41,448 nt of DNA from Streptomyces albus subsp. chlorinus (GTDB taxonomy: Bacteria; Actinomycetota; Actinomycetes; Streptomycetales; Streptomycetaceae): positions 5,601,179 through 5,642,626 of the forward strand of contig NZ_VJOK01000001.1 of the NCBI RefSeq assembly GCF_013302895.1, written 5' to 3'. Shown here piece after piece: positions 24,003 through 31,313 of this stretch. The translations under genes were made by a program, and so were the position numbers. Under the pieces are notes generated by a model. It had not been told where the DNA came from. It was given only the letters and a program-made list of their open reading frames with translations, and made no database searches. The first letter of the stretch is position 1, and each line of letters opens with the position of its first letter.

Positions 24003-24332
24003 ATGTCCCTGGAGACCCCCGACGTCCTGAAGGTCAACTACGCCCACGTCGTCTCCATCGCCGAGCAGCTCAGGAAGCGCCGCACCTTGCTGGAGGACCA
24101 GATGGAAGCCGTCTGGACCGAGGTCAAGAAGGTCGACGAGGCCTGGGAGGGTGAGGCCAAGGAGATGTTCCGCGCGATCGACAGGCAGTGGCACGCGCGC
24201 GCGAACGACATCAAGGCCCAGCTCGACAAGATCGAGAAGCTGATCCTGGAAGGCAAGGACCACTACCAGATGACGGACAAGAAGGGCGAGAGCCTCTTCG
24301 CGCAGCTGTCCGGTCAGGTGTCCCGCTGGTGA
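24003..24332 (+). CDS. esxA: WXG100 family protein EsxA-like
   Basis: The 109-residue helical hairpin protein has W-E-G at residues 48–50 and Y-Q-M-T-D (Y-x-x-x-D) at 88–92, the canonical C-terminal type VII export signal. It likely forms a heterodimer with the preceding WXG100 protein. The ATG at 24003 is preceded by cggagaga (23993–24000), better than the in-frame ATG five codons upstream. It ends the plus-strand substrate operon 15 bp before a strong intrinsic terminator. Confidence 0.92.
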   Translation: MSLETPDVLKVNYAHVVSIAEQLRKRRTLLEDQMEAVWTEVKKVDEAWEGEAKEMFRAIDRQWHARANDIKAQLDKIEKLILEGKDHYQMTDKKGESLFAQLSGQVSRW

Positions 24333-24347
24333 CCTTCAGCGACGCAT

Positions 24348-24385
24348 AGGGGCAGGGTGTCACCGAACACCCTGCCCCTTCTTTT
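24348..24385 (+). terminator. Intrinsic terminator after esxA
   Basis: A perfect 13-bp stem (24348–24360 with 24367–24379), a 6-nt loop and then TCTTTT. It is the clearest intrinsic terminator in the window. Confidence 0.9.
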
Positions 24386-24517
24386 GGCGCCCCCTCTGTG
24401 ATGCGTCTTCTTCTGTGGGGCGTCTTCTTTTTCTTTTGTCGCCTCGCCGTTCGTCGCCCTGCTGCCCTCTGGCCGCTATGGCTCTTCCGGCTCTTCGTCC
24501 TGCTTCCTTCCGGCTCC

Positions 24518-24781
24518 CTACCGCTCCCCCGCTCCCCCCTCACGCGGCGCCGGTTCCAGGTCGAACTCACCGTCCCGTGCCCCCAGGACGAACGCGCGCC
24601 ACTCCGCTGCCGTGTAGCGCAACACCACGTCCGGTTCCTTGGAGTTGCGCATGGCGACGGCGCCGCCGGGCAGGTGGGCGATCTCGACGCGTTCGTCCTC
24701 CGGGCTGCCGGGAGCGCTCTCCCAGACCGCGCCGGAGATGTCCATCGCGTAGAGCTCTTCCTTTTCCTGCTGCGTACCCAT
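24518..24781 (-). CDS. DUF397 domain protein
   Basis: The 87-residue protein carries the DUF397 pattern: W-E-S near residue 20, V-E-I-A-H-L, then G-A-V-A-M-R-N-S-K-E-P and a final T-A-A-E-W-R-A-F-V. DUF397 proteins are abundant in Streptomyces, usually beside XRE-type regulators or anti-sigma-like kinases (the bldB/whiJ-type context). Here no such regulator is adjacent. The ATG (24779–24781) has agggaga 8–14 nt upstream on the minus strand. It lies 73 bp downstream of the eccC stop on the same strand and convergent with esxA, so it may be read through from eccC. Confidence 0.85.
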   Translation of the reverse strand: MGTQQEKEELYAMDISGAVWESAPGSPEDERVEIAHLPGGAVAMRNSKEPDVVLRYTAAEWRAFVLGARDGEFDLEPAPREGGAGER

Positions 24782-24854
24782 CAGCGGCTCTCCCTTCGTG
24801 CCTTCGTGCGGTTGCCAGACTACGCGGCCGGGGCACGGCGGGGCCCGGGTTCTC

Positions 24855-27800
24855 TCAGCTCTCGTCCGGCAGCCATCCCAGCTGCACCAGCGGCGTTCCG
24901 CGCCGGCGGGAGACGAAGAAGCCGCGGCCGGGTGGCATGGGGCGGGGGCGGACGTTGCCGAGGAGGTCGCCTTCGTTGGGGTCACCCGAGAGGACGACGC
25001 CCTGGGCGCCCAGTTCCTTGATGCGGGTCATGAACGACTCGAACATCGACCGTGACGCGCCCGCGGCGCTGCGCGCGATCAGGAAGCGCACGCCCACGTC
25101 CCGGGAGAAGGGCAGGTGTTCGGTGAGCACCGCCAGCGGGTTGCCGCTGGAGGTGGCGACCAGTTCGTAGTCGTCGACGACGACGAAGATCTGCGGGCCG
25201 CTCCACCAGCTGCGGTCGCGCAGTTGCTGCGGGGTGACGTCGGACGAGGGCGCCCGCCGGTCCATCAGGTCGCGGAGCGCGTTCATGTGCGTCTCCATGG
25301 TGTTGGACATGGGCGCGTACTCGAGCAGGTGGGTTTCCGGGATCGCGCCGAGCAGCGAGCGCCGGTAGTCACCGACGACGATCTTCGCCTCGTCACCGGA
25401 GTAGCGCTCGGTGATCTGCTTGACGAGCAGGCGCAGCAGCGCCGTCTTGCCCGATTCGCTCTCGCCGAAGACGAGGAAGAACGGGTCGGTCTCGAAGTCG
25501 ACGAAGACGGGTTCCAGGTTGTTCTCGTCGATGGCGAAGGCGACGCCGCGCTCCGGGTGATCTCCGCCGCCGGGCAGGTGGGCGGCGGGGAGTTCGCGGG
25601 GGAGCAGCCGGACCTTGGGTGCCGGGTCGGCCTGCCAGTGCGTGGCCAGGGCGCGGCACATCTCCGCGCTGGCGTCGGCGAGTTCCTCGTCCGAGCCGAC
25701 GCCGTCGATCCGCGGGACGGCGGCCATGAAGTGGAGGGCGTCCATCGTCTGGCCGCGTCCGGGGACGCCGGCCGGTACGTTGGCGGCGACCTTGCGGTTG
25801 AACTCGGAGTCCATCGTGTCGCCCAGCCGCAGCTCCAGCCGGTTCATCAGCAGGTCCTTGAGAGCGGCCCGCACCTCCATGTTGCGGGAGGCGGTCACCA
25901 CGAGGTGGATGCCGTAGCCCAGACCGCGGGCCGCGATGTCGTTGACGATCTCGGTCAGGCCCTCGTAGTCGTTGCGGAAGTTGCCCCACCCGTCGATGAC
26001 GAGGAAGACATCGCCCCAGGGCTGGTCGGTGAGCTCACCGCGGGCGCGGCGGCGGCGGTAGGTGGTGATGGAGTCGATGTTGCGGGAGCGGAAGTACTCC
26101 TCGCGGCGGTTGAGGACGCCGTAGACCTCGGCCACGGTCCGGCGGACGCGTTCGGGGTCGAGGCGGGAGGCGATGCCGCCGACGTGGGGGAGGTCCGCGA
26201 TGGCGGACATGCCGCCGCCGCCGAAGTCGAGGCCGTAGAACTGGACCTCGGCCGGGGTGTGGGTGAGCGCGAACGCCGAGATGAGGGTGCGCATCAGCGT
26301 CGACTTGCCGGACTGGGGGCCGCCGACGACGAGCATGTGGCCGGCGGCGCCGGAGAAGTCGAGGTACAGCGGGTCCCGCCGCTGCTCGAACGGCTTGTCG
26401 ACGAGGCCGACGGGCACCACGAGCCCGCCCAGCCGGGGGTAGTCGGGGGCGGTCAGGCCGCGGCCCTCCACGGGGGTGAGGCCGGGGAGGAGTTCGTCCA
26501 GCGGTGAGGCGCTGTCCAGCGGAGGGAGCCACACCTGGTGGGCGGGGGTGCCCTGGCCCTCCAGACGCCGCACGATCACATCGAGGACGGTGTCGGCCAG
26601 CGCGTCGTCGTCGGCCGTGCCGGACGGTTGCGCGGGCACCGGGGCGGCGGTGCCGGGGTCGGGGCGCTGCACCGGTACCTCGGCGGCGGTGAAGAGGACG
26701 GGGCGGCGGTTCGGCGCGACCGGCCCGCCGGTCGGCTCGCCGTCGCTGCCGGGGCGGTAGACGCCGGAGACGTAGGCCGCCTTGAAGCGGGTCATCTCGT
26801 CCGTACCGAACTTCAGGTAGCCGGAACCGGGCACGGACGGCAGGTGGTAGGCGTCGGGGACGCCGAGGGCGGCGCGGGACTCGGCGGCCGAGAAGGTGCG
26901 CAGACCGACGCGGTAGGACAGGTAGGTCTCCAGACCGCGCAGCCTGCCCTCCTCCAGCCGCTGCGAGGCGAGCAGCAGGTGGACGCCGAGCGACCGGCCG
27001 ATGCGGCCGATCTGGATGAACATGTCGATGAAGTCCGGCTTGGCGGTGAGCAGCTCACTGAACTCGTCGATGACCAGGATGAGGGAGGGGATCGGCGAGA
27101 GCGGGGCGCCGGCGGCGCGGGCCTTCTCGTAGTCGTGGATGTTGGCGTAGTTGCCCGCGTCCCGCAGCATCTCCTGGCGCCGGTTGAGTTCGCCGCGGAT
27201 GGAGTCGCCCATGCGGTCGACGAGGGTCAGGTCGTCCGCGAGGTTGGTGATCACCGCGGCGACGTGCGGCATGTGCGCCATCCCCGCGAAGGTGGCGCCG
27301 CCCTTGAAGTCGGCGAGGACGAAGTTCAGCGTCTCCGAGGAGTGGGTGACCGCCAGGCCCAGCACCAGGGTGCGCAGCAGTTCCGACTTGCCGGAGCCGG
27401 TCGCGCCCACGCACAGCCCGTGCGGTCCCATGCCGTCCTGCGCGGCTTCCTTGAGGTCCAGCATCACCGGCTGGCCGTCCTCGCCGACGCCGATGGGCAC
27501 CCGCAGCCGTTCGGACTGGGAGCGGGGCCGCCAGGTGCGCGAGACCTCCACCGAGGCGGCGTCGCCCAGGCCGAGCAGGTCGGTGAACTCCAGCTTGGCC
27601 AGCAGGGGTTCGTCACCGTCGTCGCCGGAGCCGACGCGCAGCGGCGCCAGCTGGCGGCAGACCGCTTCGGCGGCCTCGTAGGAGAGCGTGTCCGGGGTTC
27701 CGTCGTAGACCAGGCCGTGCCCCGACTCCAGGCGCAGGGCGCGCGGCTGGACGACGACGGAGAGGCCGCCGCGCGCCACATCGGCGTCGCCGGGGACGAT

Positions 27801-28832
27801 CTCCACGACGGTGACGCCCTGGAGGCCCTCGGGCGCGGCCAGCAGCGAGTTGGGCAGGACGGCCGTCCCGTCGAGGACGACGACGATGTGCGGCTGCTCC
27901 AGCAGCGGTTCCCCGGCGGCGTTGAACCGGGGCCGTCCCTCCAGCCGCGCGGCGAGCAGCTCTTCCAGCTCGAGGGTGTCGGTGACGATCAGCCGGCGGG
28001 TGCCCGCGCCGTCGGCGAGGTCCTTGGCCTGGGCGTGCGGCAGCCACTTGGCCCAGTCCCAGGAGCTGTAGGTCTCCCGGCCCGCCGCGATCGCGATGAC
28101 CAGGTCCTCGGGGGAGTGCAGCGCTGCCAGCGAGCAGAGCATGGCGCGGGCCGAGCCGTAGACGGCGTCCGGTTCGCCGCTGACCGTCATGTGGTAGAAG
28201 GCGCGCAGCGAGACGGCCATGGGGAGCCCGTCGAGGGTGGCGTGCGTGTTGAGGAACTGGTGCATGGCGCCGACCGTCAGCGGCTCCAGCTCGTCGACCG
28301 GCGCCGTCTCCGGGGCGACCAGCGGCGTGGCCAGCTGCTGGGTGCCCAGTCCGACGCGGACCTGGCCGAAGTCGCCGTCCGAGGGGCGCCGCTCCCACAG
28401 CCTGCTGCCCTCGGCCACCAGGGACCACAGCTGGTCGGGCGCGGGGTGCAGGTAGAACTGGGCGTCGCGCTGCTTGAGCGCGGTCCTGCGCACCGTACGC
28501 CGGGTCTGTGCCAGGTATTTGAGGTAGTCGCGGCGGGACTGCGCCATCTCGCCCTGGGTGCCGCGGCGCATCCGGATCGCCATCGCGATGACCATGGTGA
28601 CCGTCGACACCAGCATCAGCGCGCCCATGACCCGCATCATCGGGTGGGAGTTGTAGCCGGGCATCAGGAAGAACATGCTGGACCCGCCCATGCCGAGCAT
28701 CGGCAGGAGCTGCATCCACATGCCCTCCTGCTGCCCGCGCGGCAGTTCCGGCGGAGGCTGCAACTGGAGCTGCTCGCTGGGTACTTCGGGAGGCAGAGCC
28801 CGCGGCGGACGCTTGACGACGATCTGGGTCAC
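24855..28832 (-). CDS. eccC: Type VII secretion ATPase EccC
   Basis: Motor of the ESX system: a membrane-anchored FtsK/SpoIIIE-type protein with three tandem ATPase domains, full length at 1325 residues. Two membrane helices lie at about 41–57 and 66–87. Walker A motifs are G-A-T-G-S-G-K-S (Lys482), G-G-P-Q-S-G-K-S-T (Lys843) and G-E-S-E-S-G-K-T (Lys1129), all intact. Walker B segments are L-V-I-D-E-F (domain 1), L-V-I-D-G-W (domain 2) and V-V-V-D-D-Y (domain 3). Only domain 1 has the clear Asp-Glu pair, matching the view that domain 1 drives secretion while domains 2 and 3 regulate and bind substrate. The GTG at 28830–28832 begins V-T-Q-I-V-V-K-R-P-P; the much longer open frame upstream is not coding. 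Divergent from eccD. Confidence 0.96.
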   Translation of the reverse strand: MTQIVVKRPPRALPPEVPSEQLQLQPPPELPRGQQEGMWMQLLPMLGMGGSSMFFLMPGYNSHPMMRVMGALMLVSTVTMVIAMAIRMRRGTQGEMAQSRRDYLKYLAQTRRTVRRTALKQRDAQFYLHPAPDQLWSLVAEGSRLWERRPSDGDFGQVRVGLGTQQLATPLVAPETAPVDELEPLTVGAMHQFLNTHATLDGLPMAVSLRAFYHMTVSGEPDAVYGSARAMLCSLAALHSPEDLVIAIAAGRETYSSWDWAKWLPHAQAKDLADGAGTRRLIVTDTLELEELLAARLEGRPRFNAAGEPLLEQPHIVVVLDGTAVLPNSLLAAPEGLQGVTVVEIVPGDADVARGGLSVVVQPRALRLESGHGLVYDGTPDTLSYEAAEAVCRQLAPLRVGSGDDGDEPLLAKLEFTDLLGLGDAASVEVSRTWRPRSQSERLRVPIGVGEDGQPVMLDLKEAAQDGMGPHGLCVGATGSGKSELLRTLVLGLAVTHSSETLNFVLADFKGGATFAGMAHMPHVAAVITNLADDLTLVDRMGDSIRGELNRRQEMLRDAGNYANIHDYEKARAAGAPLSPIPSLILVIDEFSELLTAKPDFIDMFIQIGRIGRSLGVHLLLASQRLEEGRLRGLETYLSYRVGLRTFSAAESRAALGVPDAYHLPSVPGSGYLKFGTDEMTRFKAAYVSGVYRPGSDGEPTGGPVAPNRRPVLFTAAEVPVQRPDPGTAAPVPAQPSGTADDDALADTVLDVIVRRLEGQGTPAHQVWLPPLDSASPLDELLPGLTPVEGRGLTAPDYPRLGGLVVPVGLVDKPFEQRRDPLYLDFSGAAGHMLVVGGPQSGKSTLMRTLISAFALTHTPAEVQFYGLDFGGGGMSAIADLPHVGGIASRLDPERVRRTVAEVYGVLNRREEYFRSRNIDSITTYRRRRARGELTDQPWGDVFLVIDGWGNFRNDYEGLTEIVNDIAARGLGYGIHLVVTASRNMEVRAALKDLLMNRLELRLGDTMDSEFNRKVAANVPAGVPGRGQTMDALHFMAAVPRIDGVGSDEELADASAEMCRALATHWQADPAPKVRLLPRELPAAHLPGGGDHPERGVAFAIDENNLEPVFVDFETDPFFLVFGESESGKTALLRLLVKQITERYSGDEAKIVVGDYRRSLLGAIPETHLLEYAPMSNTMETHMNALRDLMDRRAPSSDVTPQQLRDRSWWSGPQIFVVVDDYELVATSSGNPLAVLTEHLPFSRDVGVRFLIARSAAGASRSMFESFMTRIKELGAQGVVLSGDPNEGDLLGNVRPRPMPPGRGFFVSRRRGTPLVQLGWLPDES

Positions 28833-28932
28833 TCGCGCACCATTCTTCTTTGCGTTCCCTCGCGTCCTGGTGCGGAAGGGACATCTCGCTGCCGGCGCCC
28901 CCGTGGCGACGGTTCCCCCTCCGCGGCTGGCG

Positions 28933-28938
28933 ATCCTA
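28933..28938 (-). promoter_or_regulatory. Candidate -10 element for eccC
   Basis: On the minus strand the hexamer is TAGGAT, a good match to the Streptomyces principal sigma -10, about 100 nt before the eccC GTG. No convincing -35 at 17–18 nt was found. A plus-strand TAGGGT at 28966–28971 could serve eccD in the same 273-bp divergent spacer. Confidence 0.3.
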
Positions 28939-29105
28939 GTGGCACAGTGAGTTGACCGGGAGCGGTAGGGTGGCGCGCGCTGCCGCCGCGACCTGCGGCA
29001 CGGTCCGCACAGGCGTCCACAGCCGGGCGGTATCCCGTACTTTCCGCGCATCCAGGCACATGCGGGGCGGCAGGTGCCCAGCAGGCTATCGAGGGGGACA
29101 CACAG

Positions 29106-30632
29106 GTGAGTACGACGGCTTCCGCCGCCGCCACCGGACCCGGTGGGCAGCCGGGCCCGGGCGGATCCCGGGGAGCGGCCGGCACGCCCGGCCGGGCAGC
29201 CGGAGCAGCCCTGGACACCGGCTTCTGCCGGGTGACCATCGTCGCGCCCGACAGCCGGATCGACGTCGCGCTCCCCGAGGACATCGCGGTCGCCGACCTC
29301 TACCCCGAGATCCTGCGCCTGTCCGGCCAGAGCCCGGCCGACGGCGCGCCCGTCGGATACCACCTGGTGCGCCGTGACGGCACCGTCCTGGACAGCTCCC
29401 GCACGTTCGCGGCCCAGCGCATCCTCGACGGGGAGGTGCTCAGCCTGCGCCCCTTCGCCGAGTCGCTGCCGCCGGCCGTCTTCGACGACGTGTCCGACGC
29501 GGTCGCCTCCGCCGTCACCAAGGACCGCAAGCTGTGGGGCGACGGCATGATGCGCGCGGCCGGGCTGATCGGCGGCGGTGTGCTGCTGGCCCTCATGGCG
29601 GTCGTGCTGTGGTTCTCCGACCCCGCCGGCCACGACATGCACGGGCTGGCGGGTGTCCTGGCGGCTGTCACCGGGGTGCTGCTGCTGGCGCTGTCGGCCG
29701 TGCGGGCCCGCGTCTACGACGACCGGCCCACCGCGATCACGCTCGGCCTCGGCTGTCTGCCGCACCTGATGGTGGCGGGCAGCGGGCTGCTGCCCCTGGA
29801 GGAGGGGCAGGGCATCGGCAGGCTGCAGTTCCTCCTCGGATGTGTGACCGTGCTGCTGGCGGCCGCCGTGCTGATCGCCCTCACCCCCAACGGCGACGGA
29901 CCGTTCGTCGCCGCCGCCTTCACCGCGACCGTCGGCACCCTGATCACCTTCATCGCGATCGTGAGCGACATCCGCCCGGTGGAGACCGCCGCGATCTGCG
30001 CGCCCGTGGCCGTCGGCCTCCTGGCGTTCCTGCCGGGCCTCTCCACCCGCTTCGCCCGGCTGCCCATCGGGTTCGAGGCCACCCGCACCCGGATGAGCGA
30101 CTACGACGCCGACCCGGACGCGGCGCCGCAGACGCAGGGCCCGATCGACGCCGAGCGCGTCGCGGCGCAGGCCCGCCGCGGCCACGAGCTGCTGGTCGGC
30201 CTGGTCGGCGGCTGCGCCACCGTCGTCGTGGTCTCCTGCGCGGTCCTCAGTTTCTCCGACTCGGGGTGGGGGCAGCTGCTCACCCTGGCGACGGGCATCG
30301 CCATGCTGCTGCGGGCCCGCCTCTTCCGCTACACCTCGCAGGTCGGCAGCGCGCTCATCGCGGGGCTGGTGGCGCTGGTGCTGCTGGGCGCCGGCCTGGC
30401 GGGGGACTTCCCCGCGGACGGTGACGCGCTGCGCACCGTGTGGCTGAGCGCGGCGCTGGCCGTCGGCGCCGTACTGGTGATCGCCATCGGGCTGACCGTG
30501 CCGGACAAGGGTGTGACACCCTTCTGGGGCCGGTTCGTGGAGATCCTGGAGACCTTCGTCCTGCTCACCCTGGTGCCGCTGTGCCTCGCGGTGATGAACG
30601 TCTACTCGGCCGCCCGCAGTCTCACCAGCTAG
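29106..30632 (+). CDS. eccD: Type VII secretion integral membrane protein EccD
   Basis: Channel-forming or scaffold component of the ESX membrane complex. The 508-residue product has a flexible Gly/Pro/Ala N-terminus and a ubiquitin-like (YukD-type) cytoplasmic domain at about residues 38–115 (C-R-V-T-I-V-A-P to L-S-L-R-P). About eleven hydrophobic helices from residue 147 to the end follow, interrupted by a charged cytoplasmic loop around 320–365. The GTG at 29106 has gaggggg at 29091–29097. It is divergent from eccC, and the next gene on the same strand, rpsO, has its own likely promoter. Confidence 0.95.
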   Translation: MSTTASAAATGPGGQPGPGGSRGAAGTPGRAAGAALDTGFCRVTIVAPDSRIDVALPEDIAVADLYPEILRLSGQSPADGAPVGYHLVRRDGTVLDSSRTFAAQRILDGEVLSLRPFAESLPPAVFDDVSDAVASAVTKDRKLWGDGMMRAAGLIGGGVLLALMAVVLWFSDPAGHDMHGLAGVLAAVTGVLLLALSAVRARVYDDRPTAITLGLGCLPHLMVAGSGLLPLEEGQGIGRLQFLLGCVTVLLAAAVLIALTPNGDGPFVAAAFTATVGTLITFIAIVSDIRPVETAAICAPVAVGLLAFLPGLSTRFARLPIGFEATRTRMSDYDADPDAAPQTQGPIDAERVAAQARRGHELLVGLVGGCATVVVVSCAVLSFSDSGWGQLLTLATGIAMLLRARLFRYTSQVGSALIAGLVALVLLGAGLAGDFPADGDALRTVWLSAALAVGAVLVIAIGLTVPDKGVTPFWGRFVEILETFVLLTLVPLCLAVMNVYSAARSLTS

Positions 30633-30636
30633 CCAC

Positions 30637-30645
30637 TGCTACTCT
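30637..30645 (+). promoter_or_regulatory. Candidate extended -10 promoter for rpsO–pnp
   Basis: TGCTACTCT (extended -10, TGn followed by TACTCT) lies 5 bp past the eccD stop and 81 bp before the rpsO start. The -35 region is weak. A promoter in this position is known for rpsO–pnp of other Streptomyces. Confidence 0.4.
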
Positions 30646-30725
30646 GTACGGGCTTCCCGAGTATCGAAGATTCCCCTGTGAGGAAGACCAGGGGCGCTCG
30701 GCAGCACCGATCCAGAGGAGTACGA

Positions 30726-31016
30726 GTGTCGTCTCTCGACGCCGCGACGAAGAAGCAGATCATCTCCGAGTTCGCCACCAAGGAGGGTGACACCGGCTCC
30801 CCCGAGGTCCAGGTGGCGTTGCTCTCCCGTCGCATCAGCGACCTGACGGAGCACCTGAAGACCCACAAGCACGACCACCACTCGCGGCGTGGTCTGCTGC
30901 TGCTCGTCGGCCAGCGCCGCCGCCTGCTGCAGTACCTCGCCAAGAAGGACATCCAGCGCTTCCGTGCGCTGGTCGAGCGCCTGGGCATCCGCCGCGGCGC
31001 GGCCGGCGCCCGCTAG
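30726..31016 (+). CDS. rpsO: 30S ribosomal protein S15
   Basis: Primary 16S rRNA-binding protein of the 30S platform. The 96-residue four-helix protein has the S15 signature: G-S-P-E-V-Q near residue 25, the L-T-x-H-L-K-x-H-x-x-D-H-x-S-R-R-G-L segment in the middle, then V-G-x-R-R-R-L-L-x-Y-L and a C-terminal Arg-rich end. The GTG at 30726 has aggag at 30716–30720. It is followed by the 297-bp spacer with the rpsO–pnp hairpin. Confidence 0.96.
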   Translation: MSSLDAATKKQIISEFATKEGDTGSPEVQVALLSRRISDLTEHLKTHKHDHHSRRGLLLLVGQRRRLLQYLAKKDIQRFRALVERLGIRRGAAGAR

Positions 31017-31024
31017 GACGCGAT

Positions 31025-31062
31025 GAAGGGAGCGGTTCCCGGATCCGGGAACCGCTCCCTTC
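31025..31062 (+). terminator. rpsO–pnp intergenic hairpin
   Basis: A 16-bp perfect stem (31025–31040 with 31047–31062) closes on GGATCC, which is itself self-complementary, so the inverted repeat is unbroken over 38 nt. It starts 9 nt after the rpsO stop and is followed by GCCGTATCG, with no T tract. In other Streptomyces the rpsO–pnp spacer has a hairpin that is cut by RNase III and lets part of the transcription through; this element fits that role. Confidence 0.8.
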
Positions 31063-31083
31063 GCCGTATCGCAGTACAGAACC

Positions 31084-31122
31084 CTCGCGTGACGGAGAAC
31101 CTTTGTAGTCTTGTCACGCGAG
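31084..31122. promoter_or_regulatory. 10-bp inverted repeat upstream of pnp flanking a -10-like TAGTCT
   Basis: CTCGCGTGAC at 31084–31093 is exactly complementary to 31113–31122, with a 19-nt spacer containing TAGTCT (31105–31110). It could be an operator around a second pnp promoter or an RNA hairpin; the sequence alone does not decide. Confidence 0.45.
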
Positions 31123-31313
31123 AGCGCTCACACCCCGAGCGCGCACAACGACACAACGAGGCAGGAGCGACCCGACGCCGGTCCTCGGTAGTGGCCCCCG
31201 GAGGCGAGCAGTCCCGGGAGCTTCGATCGAAGACCGGCCCGTACCGGGAGCGCTCCTTGCGGCACACGGTCCGCCACGCGATGTGCGCGGACGAAGACGA
31301 GGAGATTTTCCTG

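Noticed and set aside
24400..24440. T-rich tract (TCTTCTTTTTCTTTT) after the esxA terminator as a second terminator
   Set aside because: No stem precedes it closely enough; the 13-bp hairpin at 24348–24379 already explains termination.
26538..28955. 805-codon open frame on the plus strand
   Set aside because: It is the antisense shadow of eccC; its translation is His/Gln/Arg/Val-rich with no family features, while the minus strand encodes three intact Walker motifs.
28833..30185. Long N-terminal extension of eccC on the minus strand
   Set aside because: It runs antisense through eccD; EccC homology starts at the GTG at 28832 and gives the normal family length.
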